Shown here one piece after another: positions 21,947 to 29,775 of a stretch of DNA of 32,468 nt. Every line of letters begins with the position of its first letter. Position 1 is the stretch's first letter. The notes beneath the pieces were generated by a model. The model saw nothing but the letters and a program-made list of their open reading frames with translations. It ran no database searches and was not told where the DNA came from. A program made the position numbers and the translations under genes. Origin of the DNA: Ascoidea tarda (nom. inval.) (taxonomy: Eukaryota > Ascomycota > Saccharomycetes > Ascoideales > Ascoideaceae); the NCBI GenBank assembly GCA_030560485.1, contig JAKTTS010000129.1:1-32468 (forward strand), given 5' to 3'.

Positions 21947-22266
21947 GATTGTTTTTATTTGTGGATTGTATTTTATTTTTTTTCTAGATTGTATTTGTTT
22001 ATATATATATATTTATTAGCTACATCACATTACACTTACTCTAATAGTAGACTTTAGATGGCAGATGGTTGGAGGCTATAAACTATAGATTTTTTTTCAT
22101 AAATTATATGACAATCGAAGAATCAAAGTCTATTCTGCACTGAAGTCACAAAGAAAACTAAATGTCGGTAATATAACACTGTGTTTTTTTGTTTTTTTTC
22201 TGTTTGCTGTGGCAATTATTATGACCTTTTGCTTTTATTTACTCATCATTTGGAACAACAATACAA
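21947..22266 (+). terminator. 3' region of the Flo8-like gene and short spacer
   Basis: A (TA)n run at 22000-22012, about 55 bp after the stop, fits the yeast polyadenylation efficiency element TATATA. The remaining 250 bp should hold the promoter of the next small gene; I see no clear TATA or gene in it. Confidence 0.45.
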
Positions 22267-22602
22267 ATGGGAATAAACATTAATGGGTTTTTAAATAAAA
22301 ACCGATCACCACTTCTAACTACATTTTCTGTATTTGTTATTGGAGCCACGATATTTGGGATTTTTAGTCCAATCAAGAATATTGAGGAATCAAATAGTGA
22401 GGATTTAAAACCCAAAAAACTGAAGCGAGTTGATGGCGAGGACCCTGAAAAAAACGAAGAGAAACCTCTTGACGATATTGATCAAAAAAATAGAATTGAG
22501 TTATTTAGATTGTTAGGAAAATATAAGATTTTTCCCGATATTAACACAGATTTGAAAGAGCTAAGAAGAATAGCCAAAAATTTAAAGATGGGTAAGATGT
22601 GA
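22267..22602 (+). CDS. Small single-helix membrane protein, function unknown
   Basis: A 111-residue open frame with a good ATG context (ACAAATGG). Seen: a short basic N-terminus (FLNKNRSP), one hydrophobic segment at about 16-35 (LLTTFSVFVIGATIFGIFSP), a charged Lys/Glu/Asp middle, and an amphipathic basic C-terminus (LFRLLGKYKIFPDINTDLKE then LRRIAKNLKMGKM). This plan resembles small mitochondrial inner-membrane assembly factors, but I recognise no family. It sits between the Flo8-like gene and the convergent ribosomal-protein gene, 97 bp from the latter's stop. The clean non-repetitive composition supports a real gene. Confidence 0.65.
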   Translation: MGININGFLNKNRSPLLTTFSVFVIGATIFGIFSPIKNIEESNSEDLKPKKLKRVDGEDPEKNEEKPLDDIDQKNRIELFRLLGKYKIFPDINTDLKELRRIAKNLKMGKM

Positions 22603-22699
22603 AGATGAACGAATTTATATTGAATTATAATTATATAAAAGGAAAAAGACTATATACAATAAATAAATAAAATAGATAAAAAATTGAGTGAAAAATTAA

Positions 22700-23539
22700 T
22701 CAAAGAGGTTTGAATAATCTTGAATCTATAAGTGACCAATCAATCAAATTCCATAAAGAATTGATATAATCTTCTCTTCCACTTAGACCGTAATCATATA
22801 GATAACTGTAATCCCATAAAGATATTGATAAAACAGGCAAAACATGATCAAAATCGCTGCTATGAGTTTGAGTATTTGAAATCTTCAAATTTTCATAATC
22901 TTGAAATTGGTGAATATTAATTGGGCCAGAAAGATTGAAATTTTGAAATCTTTTTTTTAAAAATGGAGTACCATCATTATTTAAAAAATACAAGTTTAGT
23001 GATTTATTTTTGTCTTCAATTAAGTAGATCCAGCCATTACCTAGATTGTTTTTTGCAATTTGGATGATTTGAGATTTCAAGTCTTCAATAGAATTGAAAT
23101 TTGAATTTTCTTTTAATTTTTTCAAAAAAAATCTTGAAGGTAAATTTTTACTCCTAGTGGTTTCATTAGAATCTTTTAAAAACTGAGTGAAAAAAAAATG
23201 ATTGTTAAAAGCTTGAGAAGCGTAATGGAAGATCTCAGAATCTAAAGAGTCCTTTGATGCAGTTAGAATAATTTTCAAAGGAGTTTTAAACTCATAGTGA
23301 GTCTGTGCAGTTAACATTGAAAGATTCATTGTTAAAAAAGTTTGGTAATCTTTCCAAGCTATTTCAAAACCTCTTTTCGAGTACAATTTTGGAATTCCAT
23401 TTTTCAGCCATTGGTCTTTGTTAGGAAGATCAGGAACCAAATGAATGTTTCGAGATTGTTTAGCAGAGATTCTCGACGAAGTTGATGTTTTAAAAGACAA
23501 GAGCAGTCTTTTAAAGGGGGATAGACGTTGAATCAGCAT
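22700..23539 (-). CDS. RSM26: Mitochondrial small ribosomal subunit protein, mS42/mS43 (SOD-like)
   Basis: Structural protein of the mitochondrial small ribosomal subunit, from the pair Rsm26 (mS42) and Mrp1 (mS43) that keep an iron/manganese superoxide dismutase fold without catalysis. Seen: a mitochondrial presequence rich in Arg, Leu and Ser without acidic residues (MLIQRLSPFKRLLLSFKTST), then VPDLPN, LYSKRGFEIAWKDYQTFL, YASQAFNNHFFFTQFL (SOD-fold helix), and the C-terminal SLWDYSYLYDYGLSGREDYI then LWNLIDW, which corresponds to the SOD DVWEHAYY region. The 279 residues fit Rsm26 (266) better than Mrp1 (321). I chose the Met at 23539 because a complete presequence follows it. The frame stays open to 23827, and a start there would add 96 residues of low-complexity, acid-free sequence. 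Mrp1 remains possible. Confidence 0.8.
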   Translation of the reverse strand: MLIQRLSPFKRLLLSFKTSTSSRISAKQSRNIHLVPDLPNKDQWLKNGIPKLYSKRGFEIAWKDYQTFLTMNLSMLTAQTHYEFKTPLKIILTASKDSLDSEIFHYASQAFNNHFFFTQFLKDSNETTRSKNLPSRFFLKKLKENSNFNSIEDLKSQIIQIAKNNLGNGWIYLIEDKNKSLNLYFLNNDGTPFLKKRFQNFNLSGPINIHQFQDYENLKISNTQTHSSDFDHVLPVLSISLWDYSYLYDYGLSGREDYINSLWNLIDWSLIDSRLFKPL

Positions 23540-24103
23540 ATCAAAGAAACCACAACTGCTGGTGCTAATCTGTGTCTGGCTCTTGTTGCGGAAGTTGATG
23601 GTGGTGTATTTGATGGTGTATTTGGTGGTGTATTTGGTGCTGAAATTGCGACTGCTACTGCCGGTTTTTCTGCCTCTGTTGTTTTTGTGGAGCTGAAAAA
23701 AGAAGTTTTTCGGTGCCGAGCATTTAGCACGTGTTTTGCAGATAACCCCCGGATATGAGCTGCGAAAGCCGGTCATAGCCCTGAAGAGAATCCTGAAGAG
23801 CCCTAAAGGGCAGCAAGCAGTGAGCAAAATAATAGATAAATCAGACAGTGATGTGAGATGTGAAATGTGAAATCTAAAATCTAAAATACTAAAATATAAA
23901 GTGTAAAATGTAAAATGTAAAATTGAAACTTGGAAATTGGAAATTGGAAATTGGAAATTGGAAATTAAAAATTAAGTTAAAAATCGTAAAAAAAAAATTT
24001 GTAAAAAAGTATAGAGTAAATTGTAAAATATAAAAATAAGTGAAGTAGTTTTTCATAAAAATCATTTGATGAAAAAATTGCAACCATTTCAAATGATTGA
24101 TTA

Positions 24104-24136
<33 letters not shown>
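23540..24136. other. Spacer between CNA1 3' end and RSM26 start
   Basis: This 597-bp spacer contains the RSM26 promoter (CACGTG at 23728-23733), an imperfect 9-bp repeat GGTGTATTT (about 23600-23640), five GGAAATT units (about 23930-23965), and a tetranucleotide repeat reaching the CNA1 stop. I see no separate gene; the open frames here are repeat-driven. Confidence 0.6.
23728..23733. promoter_or_regulatory. CACGTG box upstream of RSM26
   Basis: Perfect E-box in the context GCACGTGTTT, 189 bp upstream of the chosen RSM26 start, a normal distance for an activator site in yeast. Confidence 0.5.

Positions 24137-24138
<2 letters not shown>
24112..24138. repeat. (GATT)n tetranucleotide repeat at the CNA1 stop codon
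   Basis: About seven GATT units run directly into the CNA1 stop codon (TAA on the minus strand, 24139-24137), so the first bases of the 3' untranslated region are the repeat. Confidence 0.9.
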
Positions 24139-25903
24139 ATCGAGAAAGAGATCTCGCAATTCTTTGAATTCTTTGGTCTTTTGAGACTTCATCAGTTACC
24201 TTTCGTTTGATTCGGACTTCCTTTTCAGTGGCTCTTCTTCTTAGTTCTTCGTTACTTGGAGGCATTGCTTCATTTTGTAGATCAGCCTTTCTTGCTTCTT
24301 CAAAAGTATGCAAAGCACCTTTCAAACCTGCTGAGCCAGCTAATAAAGTTCCCTTTGGTAATGAGCCGCCAGCGATATCTTTTAGTTGTTGAACATTTTC
24401 ACTTTCTTCTCTCAAGACTTGATACATTCTTGAAACTTTACCAATTGCAATAATTTTATTACGTAGTTGTAATTTTTTAGAGATTTCATCGGGAGAGTTG
24501 TTATTAAATTGGGATTGATTTAGTTGGAAGTTGTGTTGTTCTTTTTGTTTTTGGTGTTGGATTGAAATATCATTAACAACGTCAGTAATGGATTGGCCTT
24601 GGGCAAATAAAGTTTCTTCTTCTAATTCTTCTTCAGAGCAAATGTTTAATAGAGAAACCAACATATCGGTGACTTTTTCACCAACAAAAGGCAAGGACCA
24701 AGTAAAGACGTCCATAAAATGGGGCAACCAATAAGGATGAGGAGAAGCATTAAACTGTCTGATGTTCATTACATTATTTTCGTATTTCAAGACAGCGGCT
24801 TTGTTGTTGTAGCTGTCTAAATAATTTGGGGCGGAAAACATTGTTAATAGAGAAGGAAAGCCCATTGTTTTAGTTCTTTTATACATTCTATAGCCAGCAT
24901 CTTGAGCTTCATGGGCTCTAATAATTGATAGTAAGCCTGTGTTTTCTAGAAATTGACAAGAAGCTTTATAGGAAAAGGAATAAGAGCAGCCTCTGACAGG
25001 ATTTGGGATATATAGTCTATCATTAACATCGTCGTCGTAATTTTCTAAAGGATCAGCCCATAGTAAGTCACACATCAAGCCCTTTGTTGGAGGTTCTCTA
25101 AAACGGTTTAGTTTTCTGATATCATCTAAAGACCTTAAATCTGGAGACAAGCCGCCATGGACACAGAAGAATTGTTTGTTCATTATAGCAGCTAATGGAA
25201 GGGAGTTGAAACAGTTTAAAGCGGCGTTGTAGACGTTGATTGAGTATTTGTGTAAGCATTCAGTTTTGAAGGTGAAGAAGTCAGTTAGGTGTTTACATTC
25301 ATGGTTACCTCTGAGCATCCAAAAGGTTTTTCTGAAATTTAGTTTTAGAGATAAAAGGTAGACTAGGCATTCTATAGAAAAGAAGCCTCTATCGACATAA
25401 TCACCAAGAAATAAGTAGGCAGTCGATTTAGGATCACCACCGACTTCGAATAGTTTCATTAAATCAAAGTATTGGCCATGAACATCACCGCAAACGGTGA
25501 CAGGAGCAGGGACTTCTAGTAGGTTTGGCTCACTTTGTAGGAATTTAGTGGCCATTTCAATGATTTTGATCAAGTCTGATTCATCTAGTCTACCTTCTCT
25601 TTTAAAGTGTTCTTTAATGAATTCGTGGTTGGGAAGACCATTTGCCATAAAGACTTGATTTGTAGTAGGTATTTTTGAAGCAATTGGAGGGATAGTGTTT
25701 ACGATTCTTTCGTTAGTTTTATAGGTTTTATCGTCAAGGGTATAAGAAGTTAGATCCTTTTTTAGGTCAGTGAGAATTGAATTATTAATTGGGCTATCAG
25801 TAGGCTTTGAGGGAACCTGGATTAAGCTTATAGCATTTTTGAGTTTGTCAGTGTTGGCAGCAGCCTGTTTTCTAATTTGTGTGTTTCCTCTTCTAACGTC
25901 CAT
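24137..25903 (-). CDS. CNA1: Calcineurin catalytic subunit A
   Basis: Ca2+/calmodulin-dependent Ser/Thr phosphatase (PP2B); it dephosphorylates Crz1 and supports survival under salt, cell-wall and pheromone stress. At 588 residues it matches the family (553-604 in yeast). Seen: metal and catalytic motifs GDVHGQ (139-144), GDYVDRG (167-173), [15 protein letters not shown] (199 on), [11 protein letters not shown] and [20 protein letters not shown]; the regulatory-subunit-binding helix after [17 protein letters not shown]; a calmodulin-binding helix at about 479-499 ([20 protein letters not shown]); and an autoinhibitory segment at about 526-547 ([18 protein letters not shown]). All key residues look intact. 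S. cerevisiae has two copies (CNA1, CMP2); the name here stands for the family. Confidence 0.97.
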
Positions 25904-25966
25904 GATTTGAGTTGATTTGAAATGATTTACAAATGTATAGAATTAATAGCTAGAAAGAAGGAAAAA

Positions 25967-25989
25967 AGAAAGAAAGAAAGAAAGAAAGA
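25967..25989. repeat. (GAAA)n microsatellite
   Basis: Six GAAA units about 65 bp upstream of the CNA1 start, in its probable leader or core promoter. Confidence 0.85.
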
Positions 25990-26188
25990 GCAAAACAGAG
26001 AGGTAGAATTAAAAAGGAAGTAGATTAAGGGTTGGAGCAATTGACAAGAAGGCAAAAGAAACGATTTGAGCTATGGAGCAGCAGAACAAGAGGATGGAGA
26101 GGCAGAAGAAGGGGCAAGAGAGGAAGCTGAAGCAACAAGAGCTGGAAATACCACAGCAGAGTCTTTTTGCTGTCCAGGGCTGAAAATA

Positions 26189-26196
26189 CACGTGAC
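26189..26196. promoter_or_regulatory. CACGTGAC box upstream of CNA1
   Basis: On the CNA1 strand this reads GTCACGTG, the extended Cbf1-type motif. It lies 286 bp before the CNA1 start. Confidence 0.5.
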
Positions 26197-26369
26197 AGGG
26201 GATGAATGGCAGGCGGAGGATTACTAAGAGGAGCGGGAGAAGAAGCAAAGGCGGGAGAAGAGGCATGCAGCAAAGGCAGGCGGCAGAGGCAGCAGAGGAA
26301 ACAGAAAAAAGCGTATATTAGAACTACGGGCTATGGGAGCTATAGAAGGGCGGTGCAGCGGCCATTGAG

Positions 26370-26834
26370 TTAGGCAGCAAAGCCAATGACACCACAGGCA
26401 GGTCTGCCACCAGCGTTGCCGGTTTTCAAGGAATCAGGGTGGCCTCCCTTACCCAAGTCGTCTTCGCCATCGTGGACGACAACAGTCCTGCCAATGATGG
26501 AGGTGGGGCCAATGAGCTTGACCAAGGAATCGGAAATTTCACCAGCGGCAACACCCTGAGCATCGGTTTTGATATTACCCAAGTCACCAACGTGTCTCAC
26601 AGTTTCGGTTGGAGCGCCATGGGTGCTGTTGAAAGGGTTAAAATGGGGACCAGCACTGGTGCAACCATTGGTGTTGTCGCCAAACTCGTGGATGTGGAAG
26701 CCCTTCAAGGCATTGGGGGAGTTTCCAGTGATTTTGTAGGAGATCTTGGTAGGCTCGTTTTCAGAGTTTTGTTCAAAAGTGACAACACCACCAACACCAA
26801 CGGTGCCTTTTAAAACAGCAATAGCCTTGACCAT
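26370..26834 (-). CDS. SOD1: Cu/Zn superoxide dismutase
   Basis: Cytosolic (and intermembrane-space) enzyme converting superoxide to O2 and H2O2. The 154 residues equal the usual fungal length. Seen: copper and zinc ligands in [39 protein letters not shown] (two zinc His, bridging His, zinc Asp) and [20 protein letters not shown]; the intrasubunit disulfide Cys in NGCTSAG and PACGVIG; the active-site Arg in NAGGRPAC. I chose the Met of [10 protein letters not shown] (26834) because family homology starts there; the longer in-frame ORF to 26954 reads through leader repeats. A 20-bp tandem repeat ends just upstream of the start. The TATA box is 135 bp upstream. Confidence 0.98.
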   Translation of the reverse strand: MVKAIAVLKGTVGVGGVVTFEQNSENEPTKISYKITGNSPNALKGFHIHEFGDNTNGCTSAGPHFNPFNSTHGAPTETVRHVGDLGNIKTDAQGVAAGEISDSLVKLIGPTSIIGRTVVVHDGEDDLGKGGHPDSLKTGNAGGRPACGVIGFAA

Positions 26835-26839
26835 CGTGA

Positions 26840-26919
26840 GAATATGAATCGAGTGAGTAGAATATGAATTGAGTGAGTAGAATACGAATTGAGTGTGCAG
26901 AATGCGAATTGGCAGAAGA
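26840..26919 (-). repeat. 20-bp tandem repeat in the SOD1 leader
   Basis: Four copies (GAATATGAATTGAGTGAGTA on the plus strand), the first three differing by one to a few bases and the fourth more diverged. The array begins 6 bp upstream of the SOD1 ATG and fills most of the predicted leader. On the sense strand it has no ATG. Confidence 0.9.
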
Positions 26920-26967
26920 TGGAGCGAGAAGGAGGCGATAGCAAGAGAGAGCAAGAGCAGAGCATCG

Positions 26968-26975
26968 CTTATATA
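26968..26975 (-). promoter_or_regulatory. SOD1 TATA box
   Basis: TATATAAG on the minus strand, 134-141 bp upstream of the SOD1 ATG. No sense-strand ATG lies between it and the start. Confidence 0.65.
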
Positions 26976-27029
26976 GCAGACGATTAGTCAGCGCCATTAG
27001 TCAGAGCAGACCCACTGGGCCCTAACTGG

Positions 27030-27036
27030 CGGGTAA
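27030..27036. promoter_or_regulatory. Reb1-type site CGGGTAA (SOD1/BMT5)
   Basis: CGGGTAAC matches the Reb1 core. It sits between the two TATA boxes of the divergent pair, 55 bp from that of SOD1 and 137 bp from that of BMT5, where a nucleosome-excluding factor would be expected. Confidence 0.55.
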
Positions 27037-27164
27037 CGGCAGGAAGCAGGGGAAGTGCCAGCACAGGAAGCAGAAGATGCACAGGAAGCAGAAGATGCAC
27101 AGGGGGGCATGGACGAGAAAAACGACAAAGAGAGGCGACGAGAAGACCCAGGCTCGAGGGCAGA

Positions 27165-27188
27165 CCTGGGCCTATTTATATGCCCAGG
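27165..27188 (+). promoter_or_regulatory. BMT5 TATA box inside a 7-bp inverted repeat
   Basis: TATTTATAT (27173-27181) is flanked by CCTGGGC (27165-27171) and its exact complement GCCCAGG (27182-27188). The TATA is about 140 bp before the BMT5 ATG. Confidence 0.5.
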
Positions 27189-27289
27189 CAATAACTTCCA
27201 ATGGGCTGTCTCTGCTCCCAGCCACGCTCTGATTGGCTCGCGCCCTGAGAAAATATATCCTCTTCCACTCGATAACCTCCATGGTTCTT

Positions 27290-27309
27290 TTGCTGCTGCT
27301 GCTGCTGCT
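27290..27309 (+). repeat. (CTG)n repeat in the BMT5 leader
   Basis: Six to seven TGC/CTG units just before the BMT5 ATG. They lie in an upstream open frame starting at 27281 (ATGGTTCTT) and ending TAG at 27323-27325, which overlaps the BMT5 start out of frame. Confidence 0.8.
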
Positions 27310-27317
27310 TTTGCTTC

Positions 27318-28271
27318 ATGGCTAGAAAACTCAAGGGTCGTTCTCGCTCTCACAAGAACCCTTCCGGCTTGAAGGCAAAGCTACTTCTTCATCAAGCCTC
27401 TCCCAAAACCTCTTCTGTTGCCTCTCCTCTCCATCCTACCAAAAAGAAAAAAATTCAAGTTTCTCAAATTTTCATTCCTTTCCAAAAAAACGATAAGATC
27501 TTGTTAATTGGTGAGGGCGACTTCTCTTTTTCTTTATCGCTTTTAAAATCAAGTCTAATCGCCTCTTCTGACAATTTGATCCTCTCTTCTTTTGAAAAAT
27601 CTACTGACGATTTACTGAAAAATTATTTTAAATCCTTCCCATCTATTTACAACCAATTAACCAATGATTTTAATTTTGTTTTAAATAAAAACTTCTTTCT
27701 TAACATTGACTGCACTAATTTAATTCAGTCTTTTGAATCCCAATTGAATGATAAAAATTTATCTTTATTATTAAATTTTTTTACTAATAATGATAATAAT
27801 GATTATGACTATGATTATGACGATAACAAAAATACCAAAAATAACAGCAGTAATATAATTTTATTCAATTTCCCTCATCTTGGTAACGGAATAAAAGATT
27901 TTAAGAAAAATATTCATCAACATCAACTTTTTCTACTATCTCTTTTCAAAAATTGTAAACAATTTTTTAATTTATTAAATAAATTCAATAACAATAAAAA
28001 TAACAATAAAAATAATAAAAATAATAAAAATAATAAAAATAATAATAATAATGATAATAACAAACTAGTAATATCTCTATTTAACGGCGAGCCTTATGAT
28101 TCTTGGAATATTAAATCGTTAGCTAAATCTCTTGATATATCTCTACAAAGATCTGGTGATTTTAATTGGCAGTCCTTTCCTCTTTATCATCACAGAAGAA
28201 CAAATAGTATGTTTGATACAACAAAACCATCTCACGATCGCTCTGCTAGATTTTATCTCTTTAATCTTTAA
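27318..28271 (+). CDS. BMT5: 25S rRNA uridine-N3 methyltransferase
   Basis: Rossmann-like SAM-dependent methyltransferase (DUF2431 family) making m3U in 25S rRNA, nucleolar. The 317 residues compare with 336 in S. cerevisiae. Seen: a basic N-terminus MARKLKGRSRSHKNPSGLKA as in Bmt5; SAM-binding ILLIGEGDFSFSLSL at 61-75; the signature FNFPHLGNGIKDFKKNIHQH; GEPYDSWNIKSLAKS; and FPLYHHRRT with RSARFYLF at the end. Two low-complexity insertions (Asn/Asp/Tyr around 161-176, Asn/Lys around 224-249) sit in loops next to conserved strands, so they are probably tolerated surface loops. The start matches the family N-terminus. Its stop is 27 bp from that of the convergent neighbour. Confidence 0.93.
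   Translation: MARKLKGRSRSHKNPSGLKAKLLLHQASPKTSSVASPLHPTKKKKIQVSQIFIPFQKNDKILLIGEGDFSFSLSLLKSSLIASSDNLILSSFEKSTDDLLKNYFKSFPSIYNQLTNDFNFVLNKNFFLNIDCTNLIQSFESQLNDKNLSLLLNFFTNNDNNDYDYDYDDNKNTKNNSSNIILFNFPHLGNGIKDFKKNIHQHQLFLLSLFKNCKQFFNLLNKFNNNKNNNKNNKNNKNNKNNNNNDNNKLVISLFNGEPYDSWNIKSLAKSLDISLQRSGDFNWQSFPLYHHRRTNSMFDTTKPSHDRSARFYLFNL
27985..28065 (+). repeat. Asn/Lys coding repeat in BMT5
   Basis: AATAATAAAAATAAT-type units code for runs of Asn broken by single Lys between the conserved FPHLGNG and GEPYDSWN motifs. Confidence 0.85.
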
Positions 28272-28298
28272 CATATAATCCCTTTTTTTTTCTTCTTC

Positions 28299-29315
28299 TC
28301 ATTCATTTTTATACTCATTAATAATAGCCCCTTTAACTATATCTCCACACAACTTCCCATAAGGATTAATCTTCATTGAAACCCTCTTGGATATCTCATT
28401 GCCAAACACCCCTCCAATAAACATATACTCACTAGCTAATCTCTCGATTTTCATTTGTTCTTCCTTATCATCTCCCATTTTCACAGATTTACAAATTAAC
28501 ATTGTAGCATATTGCAAATACGCTGATGATAAAACTTGACTTTGCATTTTAGACACCTTACATTGTTGTAAATGCAACTCTTCAATAATATCTCGATTAT
28601 TTCTTCCATTCATTTCATCTTTTTTCAACTCTTTTGGTAATGTCAACTCAATTGCCCTCTTCAAGTCATTCAAAATATCCCTTTCCAATTTCCTCATCTC
28701 CAATACACTACTTCCTCTTTTCTCTTCTTCTTTTTCAAGAAAATGCAAATATAATCTCTTCATTTGCGCTAAATTGTTAAAAACTGACCCATAACTTTCA
28801 CCTTCCTCATCTTCAAATATTTCCTCCAATATTTTTATACTCTCTTGAATTTTTTTCAAATTGATATTTTTACTAACATTGCTACTAATAAATCTTTCTA
28901 TAGATAATTCTTCATCATTAATATCCTTTAAAATCTTTTCATTATCCATACCACAATTTTCAATATTACTTATAGCTCGTTTTTCAATACCTTCAAATTT
29001 CTCTATTTTTTCAATCGACGAAATATTAACGTCTGGAAATAATTTTAAATCAATCTCAACACCATTCTCTTTATAAATTTTTCCATCAACTTGATTACTC
29101 TGTATATATCCATCACAACTGTGTTCATTTTTTGCCTCTCTCTTCCTTTTATTCCTATCATTAAATTTACCTTTACCTTTGTTTAAATTGGCAGATAATC
29201 CAGCTGCCTCTTTGTTAAAAATCGTAGAAAAAATAAGTTTATCATGATCTGTCAACTTATCTTCAATCTCATAAGATTTTAGTCCAGTTGGGTTTTTAAT
29301 TGATTTTGCTGTCAT
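28299..29315 (-). CDS. Unrecognised charged, helical protein (338 residues)
   Basis: A single long open frame with an ATG start (29315), non-repetitive composition and a plausible promoter gap upstream, so probably a real gene. I do not recognise the family. Seen: a short motif-like N-terminus (IKNPTGLKSYEIEDKL), a basic patch at about 55-65 (RNKRKREAKN) that could be a nuclear signal, a middle rich in Glu, Lys and Ile, and a mostly helical C-terminal half with several Leu-rich segments (VFNNLAQMKRLYLHFLEKEE; QVLSSAYLQYATMLICKSVK) ending in NPYGKLCGDIVKGAIINEYK. No membrane segment or signal peptide is visible. A nuclear or ribosome-related scaffold would fit but is a guess. Convergent with BMT5. 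Confidence 0.75.
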   Translation of the reverse strand: MTAKSIKNPTGLKSYEIEDKLTDHDKLIFSTIFNKEAAGLSANLNKGKGKFNDRNKRKREAKNEHSCDGYIQSNQVDGKIYKENGVEIDLKLFPDVNISSIEKIEKFEGIEKRAISNIENCGMDNEKILKDINDEELSIERFISSNVSKNINLKKIQESIKILEEIFEDEEGESYGSVFNNLAQMKRLYLHFLEKEEEKRGSSVLEMRKLERDILNDLKRAIELTLPKELKKDEMNGRNNRDIIEELHLQQCKVSKMQSQVLSSAYLQYATMLICKSVKMGDDKEEQMKIERLASEYMFIGGVFGNEISKRVSMKINPYGKLCGDIVKGAIINEYKNE

Positions 29316-29775
29316 TAGATTAATCGTAAAATATAACTGTATAATGATATAAAAATTTAAATAGAATAGAAATCTGTTAAATCCACTAAATTTATTAAAT
29401 TATAATTGCAAAATATAAATAATATTAATATAAATATAAATGAGATAAATAAAAAAAAAGAAAGAATATTTTGGTCTTTTATAGATTTTACTTTTTTTTG
29501 CTTTTGTGATTTGTGTTGTTAAAATAAAATTCTCTTTGTGCCGTAATTTATAAATGATTAGATATGTATGAAATAAAAGTTACAAAAAAATAAATCCAAG
29601 TATGTGAGTAAAGAAGAAAAAGAAATGAAGAAAACTATTTGTGTGAGAAAATAAAATTAGAGAAACAAAAGTAATAAAAGAAATAAATGTGATAAAAGAA
29701 ATAAACATAGTTGAAGAAATAAAAATAATAAAGCCGCAGAACGAAGATTATCAACAAATAACCCTTTTAATATGA
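29316..29775. other. AT-rich spacer upstream of the unrecognised gene
   Basis: A 460-bp spacer of very low GC holding the 3' region of the UCH37-like gene and the promoter of the unrecognised gene, both on the minus strand. GAAATAAA-type units recur between 29640 and 29740. I see no clear TATA, factor site or gene. Confidence 0.5.

Larger units (their letters stand above)
25904..26369. other. Spacer between SOD1 3' end and CNA1 start
   Basis: A 466-bp spacer, purine-rich on the plus strand (pyrimidine-rich on the CNA1 sense strand), with a GAAA microsatellite at 25967-25989 and a CACGTGAC box at 26189-26196. It should hold the CNA1 promoter and leader plus the SOD1 3' region. The two overlapping minus-strand open frames are Leu/Pro/Ser low-complexity products of the purine bias. 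Confidence 0.6.
26835..27317. other. Divergent promoter region SOD1/BMT5
   Basis: A 483-bp GC-richer spacer holding a TATA box for each gene, a Reb1-type site between them, the SOD1 leader repeat and a CTG repeat in the BMT5 leader. Open frames across it overlap both starts and look like composition artefacts. Confidence 0.7.

Noticed and set aside
26439-26813. 124-residue plus-strand frame opposite SOD1
   Set aside because: Complete antisense overlap with a fully conserved enzyme; a shadow of its codon pattern.
26997-27372. Overlapping 118- and 105-residue frames in the SOD1/BMT5 spacer
   Set aside because: They cross both TATA boxes and the BMT5 start and have Ala/Ser low-complexity content without family likeness.
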